From the NCBI GenBank assembly GCA_005791165.1, contig SXXW01000016.1, positions 1-64,000 of the forward strand: 64,000 bases of DNA, written 5' to 3'. Position numbers and translations under genes: made by a program. Position 1 is the stretch's first letter. Every line of letters begins with the position of its first letter. The notes beneath the pieces were generated by a model that saw only the letters and a list, made by a program, of their open reading frames with translations, searched no databases and was not told the DNA's origin. Origin of the DNA: Cytophagaceae bacterium (GTDB taxonomy: Bacteria; Bacteroidota; Bacteroidia; Cytophagales; Spirosomataceae). Positions 45,402 through 54,282 of the stretch are shown here, one piece after another.

Positions 45402-47333
45402 ATGAAAAGGAGAGAATTTATGGGCTTTGTTGGTAACACAAGCCTTTGTTTATTGGCCAGCCAATTTTCCTCATTAGCTCAATTTAAATCTAAAGCCGCT
45501 GCACAAGAATTCGTTTTTGTGGAGGCGGAACAATTTGCGAATCATGGGGGTTGGGAATTAGACCAACAATCCATGGAGCAAATGGGCTCTCCTTATTTAT
45601 TAGCTCATGGATTAGGCATACCCGTTAAAGATGCCACCACAGAAATTAAATTTCCTACCGCTGGGACTTACCGAGTATGGGTTCGAACCAGAGATTGGGT
45701 TGCCCCATGGAATGCACCTGGTGCGCCCGGAAAGTTCCAGCTGAAAATCAATGGCAAAGCGCTCAAAGAAACGTTCGGGACTAAAAGTGCTACTTGGCAC
45801 TGGCATGACGGCGGAATGGTGAAAGTAGGCACCCAAGCAAAATTAGCCTTGCACGATTTAACCGGTTTTGAAGGTCGGTGTGAAGCCATATTATTCTGCA
45901 AAGATCCCGCATTTAAGCCGAGCAATGACGTAGCGGCATTGACCAAATTCCGTCGCCAATTATTGGGCTTGCCCGAAAATCCAGCAGATGGAGGGCAGTT
46001 TGATTTAATTGTTTCAGGAGGAGGTTTAGCTGGAACTTGTGCGGCTATCGCGGCGGCTCGAAATGGGGTTAAAGTGGCCCTAATTCAAGACCGACCAGTA
46101 CTTGGCGGCAATGGAAGTTCGGAAGTAAGGGTTTGGCCGGAGGGGCATACCAACAAAGATTTGTTCCCACATATAGGGGATATCGTTAATGAAATTCTGC
46201 CCCCAATTAAGAAGGGAAATGGGCAAGTGTTTAATGGCGTAGGAGCTCAATATTACGATGATGCGCGTAAAATTCAAGTGGTTAAATCAGAACCTAACAT
46301 TACACTTTTGCTTAATCACCGAGTGATTAAAGTAGAAACGGATGGCGATGTGATTAAGTCTCTTCTGATTCAAAGCACGCTTACTTCACGTCAATCTCGC
46401 TTGACTGGTACTTTGTTTGCCGACTGTACCGGAGATGCTTCTATTGGGTTTAAGGCGGGGGCCGATTATGAATACAAGGTTGAGAATTTAATGGGGAGTA
46501 CGAATTTATTTAATGTTTTGGATACGACCAATAAAGAAGAGGTGCTGGCCTGTGAATGTAAAGACAAGAGTGCATTAGCTCTTAAATGCGATATTGGAGA
46601 TTATAATCAACCATTTCCACGTTGCCCTTGGGCCCTGGATTTATCAGATAAACCTTTCCCAGGAAGAAAAGGAGTAAAGACTTTTGGGAAAGAGGGATTG
46701 CAGTCGTTTGCCAACATGTGGTATTGGGAAAGTGGGTTTGATAAGGATCAGGTAAATCAAATAGAATTGATTCGAGATCATAATTTTAGGGCGATGTATG
46801 GCGCTTGGGATGTGATTAAAAATGTGGATAAAATGTATCCTAAGCACCGTTTGGGTTGGTCTGCTTTTATCGCCGGAAAAAGAGAATCTCGCAGGTTGAT
46901 GGGGGATATTATTTTAGATGCGGAAGACTTTAAAAAACAAAGGAAATTTGAAGATCCTGCATTTCCTTGCTCTTGGCATGTGGACTTACATTCCCCTAAA
47001 AAGGAATTTCAAAGCGGCTTCGAAAACAACGAATTTGTAGCCGATTATACACGCGGCGTTGAATACCAATATGGAGAAGTATATTGGGCACCTTACCGTA
47101 CATTATACAGCCGTAATATTAAAAATCTGTTCATGGCAGGTCGCTGCATTAGCGTTTCTAAGTCGGGACTCGGTCCCGTGCGCGTGATGAAAACTTGTGG
47201 AATGATGGGTGAAATCGTAGGCAAGGCAGCTTCTATTTGCATTAAAAATTCGACGAACCCAAGAGGCGTTTATACCAATCATATAAAAGAATTACACCAA
47301 TTGATGGAAAAACCAGGAACGGATAGGGCTTAG
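45402..47333 (+). CDS. Tat-exported FAD-dependent oxidoreductase with N-terminal carbohydrate-binding-like domain
   Basis: A 643-residue protein. The N terminus MKRREFMGFVG followed by a hydrophobic stretch is a Tat-like signal. A beta-sandwich (about residues 35-175; FVFVEAEQF, GTYRVWVRTRDW, FQLKINGKAL) precedes an FAD-binding domain (about 200-640) with the GGGLAG nucleotide motif (206-211) and GGNGSSEVRV. This resembles the FAD-dependent oxidoreductase family PF12831 found in polysaccharide loci; the flavin would be loaded before Tat export. The GH78 gene follows after 101 nt. A role in oxidising a sugar or lactone released by the rhamnosidase is inference; the substrate is not known. Confidence 0.85.
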   Translation: MKRREFMGFVGNTSLCLLASQFSSLAQFKSKAAAQEFVFVEAEQFANHGGWELDQQSMEQMGSPYLLAHGLGIPVKDATTEIKFPTAGTYRVWVRTRDWVAPWNAPGAPGKFQLKINGKALKETFGTKSATWHWHDGGMVKVGTQAKLALHDLTGFEGRCEAILFCKDPAFKPSNDVAALTKFRRQLLGLPENPADGGQFDLIVSGGGLAGTCAAIAAARNGVKVALIQDRPVLGGNGSSEVRVWPEGHTNKDLFPHIGDIVNEILPPIKKGNGQVFNGVGAQYYDDARKIQVVKSEPNITLLLNHRVIKVETDGDVIKSLLIQSTLTSRQSRLTGTLFADCTGDASIGFKAGADYEYKVENLMGSTNLFNVLDTTNKEEVLACECKDKSALALKCDIGDYNQPFPRCPWALDLSDKPFPGRKGVKTFGKEGLQSFANMWYWESGFDKDQVNQIELIRDHNFRAMYGAWDVIKNVDKMYPKHRLGWSAFIAGKRESRRLMGDIILDAEDFKKQRKFEDPAFPCSWHVDLHSPKKEFQSGFENNEFVADYTRGVEYQYGEVYWAPYRTLYSRNIKNLFMAGRCISVSKSGLGPVRVMKTCGMMGEIVGKAASICIKNSTNPRGVYTNHIKELHQLMEKPGTDRA

Positions 47334-47434
47334 TTTTCAATTTATTTTATCGCTTAAATTACCCCATTCATCTAAATTTTAATATTTGAAATTAAAATTT
47401 TCGATTTTTGAATTCCTAAATTAAAATCTAGAAA

Positions 47435-50400
47435 ATGAAATTGTTTTTATCGGTATTGTTCTTGCTTTTTGGAACTCTTTTTGTTGCAGAAGCCCAATTT
47501 AAAATCAAAAATCTTCAAGTGGAATATCAATCTGAGCCTTTAGGTTTAGATGAAGGGCATCCACGTTTTTCATGGCAAATGGAGGCTGTTAAAGCCGCTC
47601 GCGGCGAAAAGCAATCTGCCTATCGAATTGTTGTTGAGAATAGTCAGAAAAAAATTGTTTGGGATAGCCAAAAAATTTCCTCAGATATTTCGTTAGCCAT
47701 TCAGTATGCTGGATCAGCTCTTAAGGCCACGGAAAAATATACTTGGAAAGTTCAGGTATGGAATCAAAATAAATTATCAAATATAGCTTCTTCCAGTTTT
47801 GAGACTGGCTTGATGTCTGGTCAAATCAACGCTTGGAATGGAGCTGAGTGGATTGGAGAACATGATTTACCGCTATATTCCCATTATTTATCGATGTATA
47901 AAATTGAGTTTGGAGTTCAATTAGACGAATCTTCCAAGTCGACAAAAGCCTCGTTTATTTTTGGTGCGAATGACCCTCGTTTGCAAACAAAAAATCAAAA
48001 TATCATGGATGTCGAATCAGGCAAAAATGGCTCATATGTAAGTCTTGAATTCGATATTTCTAATGTCTCATTGAGTGATACAGGTTCTGCTTTTTTAAAA
48101 GTATACCGGGTAGGTTATGAAAAAAAGGATGATGTGCGTAGGCCATTGGCCCAATTTAAAATTTCGCGAAAAATAGTAAACCTTTCAAATGCTTATCAAA
48201 AGCATATAATTTTGGCACAATGTAATTTTGGAGTTTTTGATTTTTATATAGACCAAGTAGATCCTGAACATAAGATTAATGCCGCACCTGCAGGGTCAAC
48301 TGGCCGAGGAGGATCATCAGGTTTAAACTTAAATCCGGTAGGCCGCGGTAATAATTATATCAGTTTCCCTATGTTGTCACATATTGGATTTAAAGTTGGC
48401 CCCCTCCAAAAAGCCAATTTCTCAGATGTGGTCATTAAAAATTTCCGACATCCCTCAAATGCATTATTTTCAGCACAAGAAAACCCATCGTTGTTTACTC
48501 AGTCTCAAATTGTTTGGAATGGCAAACAGTTTCAAGTGGATGGTTTACAAAATGGAGTTTTAGCTACCGCAGATCCCAGTCGATTTGCAGCTCCGATGTT
48601 AAGAACACAGTTTTCCACGAGCTCAAAGACCATTAAAAAAGCAAGAATTTACGCCACGTCAAGAGGCATTTACGAATTGTATTTGAATGGGTCTCGTGTA
48701 GGTAAGGATTATTTTAACCCGGGATTAACACAATACAATAAAACACATCAATATCAGACTTTCGACGTTACTGCATTAGTTAAAAATGGAGAAAATGCTT
48801 GGGGCGCTTGGTTAAGCGAAGGCTGGTGGAGTGGAAATATCACTTTTAGTGGGGATAGTTGGAACTTTTTTGGTGATCGACAATCCTTATTAGCCAAATT
48901 GCACATTCAATATACAGATGGCACGGAACAAATAATCACCACTAATCCTGATCAATGGACTTATTTTAATGATGGCCCGATTCGTTATGGTAGCTTTTTC
49001 CAAGGTGAAGTGTACGATGCTCAAAAAGAAGCCGCGATTGCTGGTTGGTCTACGGCCAATTTCAAACCTACTGCTTGGAAGCCTGCACAAAAAATTCCTT
49101 TAGAAGGAACGGCTTTTGTAGGGAATGTTCCTAATGCTCTTAAGTTTGACGGAATGCAATTGGTAAGTCAGTTAGATGATCACGTCCAAGTGCGCGAAAT
49201 TCTCCAGGCCAAATTATTGACTGAACCTAGAAAGGGTGTTTTTGTATATGATATGGGTCAAAATATGGTGGGTTTCCCAAAGATTTTCATTAAAAATGGA
49301 AGAGCAGGCCAACGAATTACCCTTCGATTTGCCGAAGTACTTTACCCAGATTTAGCGGAATATGCCGGTCAAAAAGGTATGATTATGTTGGAAAATATCC
49401 GTGCAGCTCTAGCACAGGATATATATATTTTGAAGGGCGGTGACGAGTATATCCAGCCTCGATTTACATTCCATGGGTATCGGTTTTTAGAAATAACAGG
49501 AATCGAACAGGCACCTGCATTAGCCCAAGTGGCAGGTTTGGTGCTTTCGTCGATTGATCACATAGGATCTGAATATGTGAGTTCTGACCCTATGGTCAAT
49601 AAATTATGGCAGAATATCACGTGGTCTATGCGCAGTAATTTTTTATCTATTCCTACGGATACTCCCGCTCGAAATGAACGAATGGGTTGGAGTGGAGATA
49701 TTAATGTATTTTCTAAAACGGCTACCATGATGGCGCCTGTGAATAATTTTATGCGCCGACATTTACTCGGCATGCGTGATGTTCAAAGAGCAGATGGTCG
49801 ATTTACAGATGTGGCGCCTATGGGCGGTGGATTTGGTGGAACGCTTTGGGGTAGTGCAGGAATTGTAATTCCATGGGAAACCTATTTGCAATATGGGGAC
49901 AAATCCATGCTGGCCGAACATTATGATGCAATGAAGCGCTATGTAAGCTTTTTAGATACGAAGGTGGATCCTGCCAATGGCATTTTGAACGAAGGTCCAT
50001 TGGGCGACTGGCTTAGCCCTGAAAATAATAAAAATGACAACACCCTTTTTTGGATGACTTATCAGACTTATAATCTAAAAATCATGTCCAAAGTAGCTGC
50101 ATTTTTAGGATTTAAGAACGATGAGACTACATATATGGAGCAATATGAGGCCAGGAAAAAAGTTGTTAATCAAATTTACCTCGATCCAGTTAGCCATAAA
50201 AGTGTTAAGTCGGGTGTCCGCGCTGCACGTATGGGTCCTCCAGGAGCAGCGCCAGTACCTGCGGCCACTCCTCCTGTTTCCGATAAGGGCCAAATAGTCG
50301 ATACTCAAGCCTCATATGCCATTCCTTTGGGTCTGGGAATTTATGATCAAAAAAACATTCCATTTGCTGTCCAAAATTTGGTCGAAACTGTGAAGCGTTC

Positions 50401-51016
50401 CAACAAAGACGACGAGGGCATAGCGCGTCCTCCTTATTCCTTGATGACTGGATTTATTGGCACCGCATCCATCAGTGAGGCTTTGTCAGTGAATGGCCAA
50501 CACGATATTGCCTATGGTTTATTGACTCAAAAAACGTATCCATCTTGGTTATATTCTGTGGCGAATGGAGCAAGCTCAATATGGGAGCGATTGAATTCTT
50601 ATACACTGGAAAATGGGTTTGGTGGAAATAATAGTATGAATTCATTTAACCATTATTCGTTTGGAGCCGTGGCTGCTTGGATGTATACGTGGTCCTTAGG
50701 GATTCAACGAGATGAAAATTCCCCTGGTTTTAAACATTTTAATTTACAGCCTACTCCCGATCCTTCAGGGAAAATTAATTCGGCCAAAGGATTTGTTGAA
50801 ACTGTTTATGGTAAAATTAGTAGTCAATGGAAAAAAGAAGGAAATAAAGTCACGTATGATTTTGTAATTCCGGCTAACACCAGTGCCCATGTAAGGTTGC
50901 TTATTCCTCAAGGAGCTAAAATTACGGAAGGAGGGAAGCCAGTAAAGTTCGCTGCTTCAGCCAATGAATTCCAAACAGAGTTGGGCTCAGGATCATATCA
51001 CTGGGTAGTTGAGTAA
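47435..51016 (+). CDS. Exported GH78 alpha-L-rhamnosidase
   Basis: A 1193-residue secreted enzyme (signal peptide ending VAEAQ). Domains: N-terminal FnIII-like (about 25-125; FSWQMEAVK, TWKVQVWNQ); a LamG/concanavalin-like insert (about 130-340); a rhamnosidase N-terminal beta-sandwich (about 400-560; IYELYLNGSRVGKDYFNPG, GAWLSEGWWSG); the concanavalin-like rhamnosidase part (YDMGQNMVGFP); and the (alpha/alpha)6 barrel (about 700-1090) with the catalytic-region motif Asp742-TPARNE748-RMGWSGD755. SIWERLNS and SMNSFNHYSFGAVAAWMY lie in the later helices. It removes terminal alpha-L-rhamnose. A Pro/Ala-rich insert (about residues 935-950, GPPGAAPVPAATPPV) breaks the barrel region and is unusual. 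The GH16 gene follows after 33 nt. Confidence 0.93.
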   Translation: MKLFLSVLFLLFGTLFVAEAQFKIKNLQVEYQSEPLGLDEGHPRFSWQMEAVKAARGEKQSAYRIVVENSQKKIVWDSQKISSDISLAIQYAGSALKATEKYTWKVQVWNQNKLSNIASSSFETGLMSGQINAWNGAEWIGEHDLPLYSHYLSMYKIEFGVQLDESSKSTKASFIFGANDPRLQTKNQNIMDVESGKNGSYVSLEFDISNVSLSDTGSAFLKVYRVGYEKKDDVRRPLAQFKISRKIVNLSNAYQKHIILAQCNFGVFDFYIDQVDPEHKINAAPAGSTGRGGSSGLNLNPVGRGNNYISFPMLSHIGFKVGPLQKANFSDVVIKNFRHPSNALFSAQENPSLFTQSQIVWNGKQFQVDGLQNGVLATADPSRFAAPMLRTQFSTSSKTIKKARIYATSRGIYELYLNGSRVGKDYFNPGLTQYNKTHQYQTFDVTALVKNGENAWGAWLSEGWWSGNITFSGDSWNFFGDRQSLLAKLHIQYTDGTEQIITTNPDQWTYFNDGPIRYGSFFQGEVYDAQKEAAIAGWSTANFKPTAWKPAQKIPLEGTAFVGNVPNALKFDGMQLVSQLDDHVQVREILQAKLLTEPRKGVFVYDMGQNMVGFPKIFIKNGRAGQRITLRFAEVLYPDLAEYAGQKGMIMLENIRAALAQDIYILKGGDEYIQPRFTFHGYRFLEITGIEQAPALAQVAGLVLSSIDHIGSEYVSSDPMVNKLWQNITWSMRSNFLSIPTDTPARNERMGWSGDINVFSKTATMMAPVNNFMRRHLLGMRDVQRADGRFTDVAPMGGGFGGTLWGSAGIVIPWETYLQYGDKSMLAEHYDAMKRYVSFLDTKVDPANGILNEGPLGDWLSPENNKNDNTLFWMTYQTYNLKIMSKVAAFLGFKNDETTYMEQYEARKKVVNQIYLDPVSHKSVKSGVRAARMGPPGAAPVPAATPPVSDKGQIVDTQASYAIPLGLGIYDQKNIPFAVQNLVETVKRSNKDDEGIARPPYSLMTGFIGTASISEALSVNGQHDIAYGLLTQKTYPSWLYSVANGASSIWERLNSYTLENGFGGNNSMNSFNHYSFGAVAAWMYTWSLGIQRDENSPGFKHFNLQPTPDPSGKINSAKGFVETVYGKISSQWKKEGNKVTYDFVIPANTSAHVRLLIPQGAKITEGGKPVKFAASANEFQTELGSGSYHWVVE

Positions 51017-51049
51017 GGTTTTTTATAAATTTTTGTAAGTTTTTCCAAG

Positions 51050-51910
51050 ATGAATAACTTAAGAAGTATACCATTTTTAATTGTAGGATTCATTGTTTTT
51101 ATAGCCTGCAGTCGCCAGTTAACTAGCAATCAAGCTATAATCAATAAAAGCGATGCTTACACGTTAGCTTGGGCCGATGAGTTTAATCAAGAGGGCAAAC
51201 CTGATAGTACAAATTGGAATTATGAGCGGGGATTTGCTCGCAATGAGGAGTTGCAATGGTATCAAACAGAAAATACAAATTGTAAAAATGGCTTGCTCGT
51301 CATCGAAGCAAGGAAAGAGCAAAAGCCAAATCCCCGCTATCAAGAAGGTAGCAGTGATTGGCGCAGGAAACGAAAAATTATCGATTATACTTCATCATGT
51401 TTGTTGACCAGAGGAAAAAAATCATGGCAATACGGCAGATTTGAGCTGAGAGCCAGAATCGATATTAGCCCAGGCATGTGGCCTGCTTGGTGGACCTTGG
51501 GCGTTAAAAAAGGTTGGCCCGCAAATGGCGAAATCGATATCATGGAGTACTACCGCGGTAAGTTATTGGCCAATATCGCTTGCCTAGGACCAGATCAAAA
51601 GCCAGAATGGTTTAGCAATACCTTTCAAGTGGATTCATTAGGGGGAACAAACTGGTCGAAACAATTTCATGTTTGGCGCATGGATTGGACGGAGGAATTC
51701 ATCGCTTTATATTGTGATAATCAATTGCTTAACAAAGTAACTTTAGATCAAGTCGTCAACAAAAATGGAAGTGGTTTCAATCCGTTCAAACAGCCCCATT
51801 ACATGTTATTAAATTTAGCCATGGGGGGTATGAACGGCGGAGATCCTTCCCAAACCGAATTTCCTAACCGCATGGAAGTGGATTATGTTCGGGTCTACCA
51901 GAAGAAATAA
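51050..51910 (+). CDS. GH16-family lipoprotein (laminarinase-like)
   Basis: A 286-residue lipoprotein (FIVFIACSRQ, lipobox Cys) with a GH16 domain. Catalytic signature Glu161-Ile-Asp163-Ile-Met-Glu166 in NGEIDIMEYY. Other standard motifs: LAWADEFNQEGKPD at the start, ELQWYQTENTNC, WQYGRFELRARI, MWPAWWTLG and the end MEVDYVRVYQKK. The long loop with WRRKRKIIDYTSS is characteristic of beta-1,3-glucanase-like members. It differs from the GH16 at 14292 in having a lipid anchor. It lies 33 nt after the rhamnosidase and is likely co-transcribed. Probable target: beta-1,3-linked glucan or a similar backbone. Confidence 0.9.
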   Translation: MNNLRSIPFLIVGFIVFIACSRQLTSNQAIINKSDAYTLAWADEFNQEGKPDSTNWNYERGFARNEELQWYQTENTNCKNGLLVIEARKEQKPNPRYQEGSSDWRRKRKIIDYTSSCLLTRGKKSWQYGRFELRARIDISPGMWPAWWTLGVKKGWPANGEIDIMEYYRGKLLANIACLGPDQKPEWFSNTFQVDSLGGTNWSKQFHVWRMDWTEEFIALYCDNQLLNKVTLDQVVNKNGSGFNPFKQPHYMLLNLAMGGMNGGDPSQTEFPNRMEVDYVRVYQKK

Positions 51911-51974
51911 AAGGGTATTTGACCGAAATTAACATTCGCGACAAGGAATCAATTCAGCAGGATTCGGCGGTGCA

Positions 51975-52727
51975 TTAATTTTTAAATATCAAGTTTTTTC
52001 CAGATGCATATTGGCAATTGACCAGAGAAATGTTCGTCGACAATCCATCTGATTTTATTTCTGATACTATCGTTTCGATGAATAGATTTTCTAATTTGAT
52101 TCCATCTACTTTAGAAAAGACTAAGCCTTTGGTGTCCTTGTTGGACGTGCTTTTAATTTTAAGTCCAGCCAATCGTACTTGCTTACAAGCCGTCAAAGCA
52201 ATGACATTTCCACACGCATTTTGTAAATTAAATCCCTCGATGTTGATACCAGTGCAATTATTCAAGGCAATCAAACCAGGGCTTGCCTGTGAAATCGTTT
52301 CTTGCAAATACCCCTTTTGAATTTGCTTGGTGATTTGCTCTAATACAGCCGGTCCCTGTCCCTCAATAACTCCCTTGCCTGAAACTCCAATATTTTGTTG
52401 GCCATCGGCAACAATCAAGGCTTTAATTCCATTGGCTCCAACATAATCATAAATGGATGAGGTGCCCACCAACACTACCCCTTCATTTAATTCTATCGTG
52501 ACATTTGACTTCAATTGGATGCTGCCCGTTAAATATCGACCTACATAAAATTTAAGTTTACCACCGCCTTTTTCACTGATGAAATCAATAGCCTTTTGAA
52601 TGGAGGGTGTATTTAAGGTTACGCCATCCGATTTTATGCCAAATAGGGATGCATTGTAGTCTTTTGCGCATAAAGCCCCTTGGCTCATGACGATGATTAA
52701 AAATATTTTTAAGAATAATTTTTGCAT
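51975..52727 (-). CDS. Truncated GH28-like beta-helix protein lacking the catalytic half
   Basis: A 250-residue secreted protein (signal peptide ending LCAK) that is the third, downstream copy of a tandem family. Residues 24-95 match the two full copies closely (FGIKSDGVTLNTPSIQKAID, LTGSIQLKSNVTIELNEGV). The latter part keeps beta-helix rungs but the catalytic residues are missing: where the full copies have NNDGID and ADD, this copy has KDTKGLVF and IETIVS, and it ends about 245 residues early with a stop. It is an intact reading frame with its own signal peptide, so it may be a non-catalytic binding protein or a decaying duplicate. Last gene of the GH28 operon, 55 nt after copy 2. Confidence 0.75.
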   Translation of the reverse strand: MQKLFLKIFLIIVMSQGALCAKDYNASLFGIKSDGVTLNTPSIQKAIDFISEKGGGKLKFYVGRYLTGSIQLKSNVTIELNEGVVLVGTSSIYDYVGANGIKALIVADGQQNIGVSGKGVIEGQGPAVLEQITKQIQKGYLQETISQASPGLIALNNCTGINIEGFNLQNACGNVIALTACKQVRLAGLKIKSTSNKDTKGLVFSKVDGIKLENLFIETIVSEIKSDGLSTNISLVNCQYASGKNLIFKN

Positions 52728-52782
52728 ATTTTTTGATGTTATTCGCTCGTCGATTTAGGTCTAATTCGATGAACCTTTGTAT

Positions 52783-54270
52783 TTATTTAATAATCAAGTT
52801 ACTAGTCTTATACGAGAATACTTGTTGTTTCCCAGCGCTCTCTGGTTCATTCACCATTAAACCGGAAAAAGTGGCATTCTTGACATCGTCTAAGACAACG
52901 CTAGGTCTGTAATCCTTTTTAAGAGCTGTGAATGTGACATTATCAAAGGTAATTCCTTCCGCATGGCGTACATAAAACCCCCAAGCTGGAAGTTCCTTAA
53001 ACTGTGAAAATTCTGGATAGGCATCTCGCATTTCAGGAATGCCATCGAGTTCAGCAGGTGTTAAACCGCGTTTCGCATATAGAGGATTTCCACTTCCAGG
53101 GTATACAATTTGAATATTTTTGAGCGTCACATTTTGGATTTTGTTTTCTACCAATCCCACAATGCTGGCCGGTGAGATGTTACGAGGTAGGTCTTCAATG
53201 GGTCCTTCAAAATTATACCCTGCATCGGGTTTGCCCAAGGGTACCTCTGCATATACATTTGAGATACTAATGTTTTTCATGTAGGGTTTCTTTCCACTGC
53301 TCCAGCGATCTCCAATCCTCAAGTAAATGACATTCCCTGTGTTGATGGAACGCACACCGTCAATCACAATATTTTCAATTTCGCCTCCATCAACGGCCGC
53401 GAAAGTTATGGCCGACCGAAATGTATCATAAATGGTCAAGTTGGTTACCTTGAAATTTTTAAATCCTCCACGCGACACGGTGCCAAATTTCAGTCCATTA
53501 GCACTAGACCGACCGACACAATTATCCACCACCACATTTTGACACATATGTTGGGCTGAATGCGATTTGAAACAAAGCACATCATCCGCTGCGTCAAAAT
53601 AAGAATTTTTGATCACCACCCCATCGCAGTCCACCACATCGATTCCGTCATTATTCCAATAGGATTTACTGTCTACGGTGATATGGTCTACATACAAGTT
53701 TTTACATTGGTCGTAGGTTTGGTTCCAACTGGCGGGATCTTTCAGCGTGATGTCTATGATTTTGATATTGGTACATTCGCGGAAATAAATATTTTGTGGC
53801 CGATTGGTTTCGTTGGGCCGATCATATTTCAACGGGTCAACATAAACACCGCGGTGGATGTAATTTACCATGTTATTTGCTGTAGTAAATCCACGACCGT
53901 TGATGATCCCTTTCCCTGTAATGCCAATATTTTCCTGATTGACCGCAAAAATCATGGACATCCAACCGATTTTTTTATCCTTAACGTAATCAAATGGATT
54001 GGTAGATCCCAAAATCGTTGCGCCGTAATCTAGTTGGAGCGTCACATTCGATTTCAAATAAATACTTCCAGTCACATAATTTCCAGATTCAAATACAAGC
54101 CTTCCACCTCCATGCTCATGGATAAAATCAATGGCTTTTTGAATGGAACATGTATTAAGCGTAAGGCCGTCATTTTTAACGCCAAATTCCGTGGCAATAT
54201 AATCTTTGGCTGAGAGCTGAAAACCCAAAAGCAAGAAAAAGAATAGCGTAATTTTATTTTTATAGATCAT
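52783..54270 (-). CDS. Exported GH28-type right-handed beta-helix protein, copy 2
   Basis: A 495-residue secreted protein (signal peptide ending LSAK). After the short conserved N-terminal motif DYIATEFGVKNDGLTLNTCS, typical of polygalacturonases, comes a beta-helix. The family Asp motifs are kept: WNNDGIDVVD and AADDVLCFKS. The usual G-H-G position reads SSANGLKFG, so the His is absent. The C-terminal part (PRNISPASIVG, YPEFSQFKELPAWGFYVRH) is shared with copy 1. GH28 enzymes hydrolyse galacturonan or rhamnogalacturonan; because of the missing His, specificity or even activity is open. It sits 12 nt after copy 1. Confidence 0.85.
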   Translation of the reverse strand: MIYKNKITLFFFLLLGFQLSAKDYIATEFGVKNDGLTLNTCSIQKAIDFIHEHGGGRLVFESGNYVTGSIYLKSNVTLQLDYGATILGSTNPFDYVKDKKIGWMSMIFAVNQENIGITGKGIINGRGFTTANNMVNYIHRGVYVDPLKYDRPNETNRPQNIYFRECTNIKIIDITLKDPASWNQTYDQCKNLYVDHITVDSKSYWNNDGIDVVDCDGVVIKNSYFDAADDVLCFKSHSAQHMCQNVVVDNCVGRSSANGLKFGTVSRGGFKNFKVTNLTIYDTFRSAITFAAVDGGEIENIVIDGVRSINTGNVIYLRIGDRWSSGKKPYMKNISISNVYAEVPLGKPDAGYNFEGPIEDLPRNISPASIVGLVENKIQNVTLKNIQIVYPGSGNPLYAKRGLTPAELDGIPEMRDAYPEFSQFKELPAWGFYVRHAEGITFDNVTFTALKKDYRPSVVLDDVKNATFSGLMVNEPESAGKQQVFSYKTSNLIIK

Positions 54271-54282
54271 AGGTTGGGTCGG

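Noticed and set aside
53560..54033. 157-residue open frame on the + strand inside GH28 copy 2
   Set aside because: It is fully antisense to a gene with clear family motifs and has no recognisable domain; a compositional shadow.
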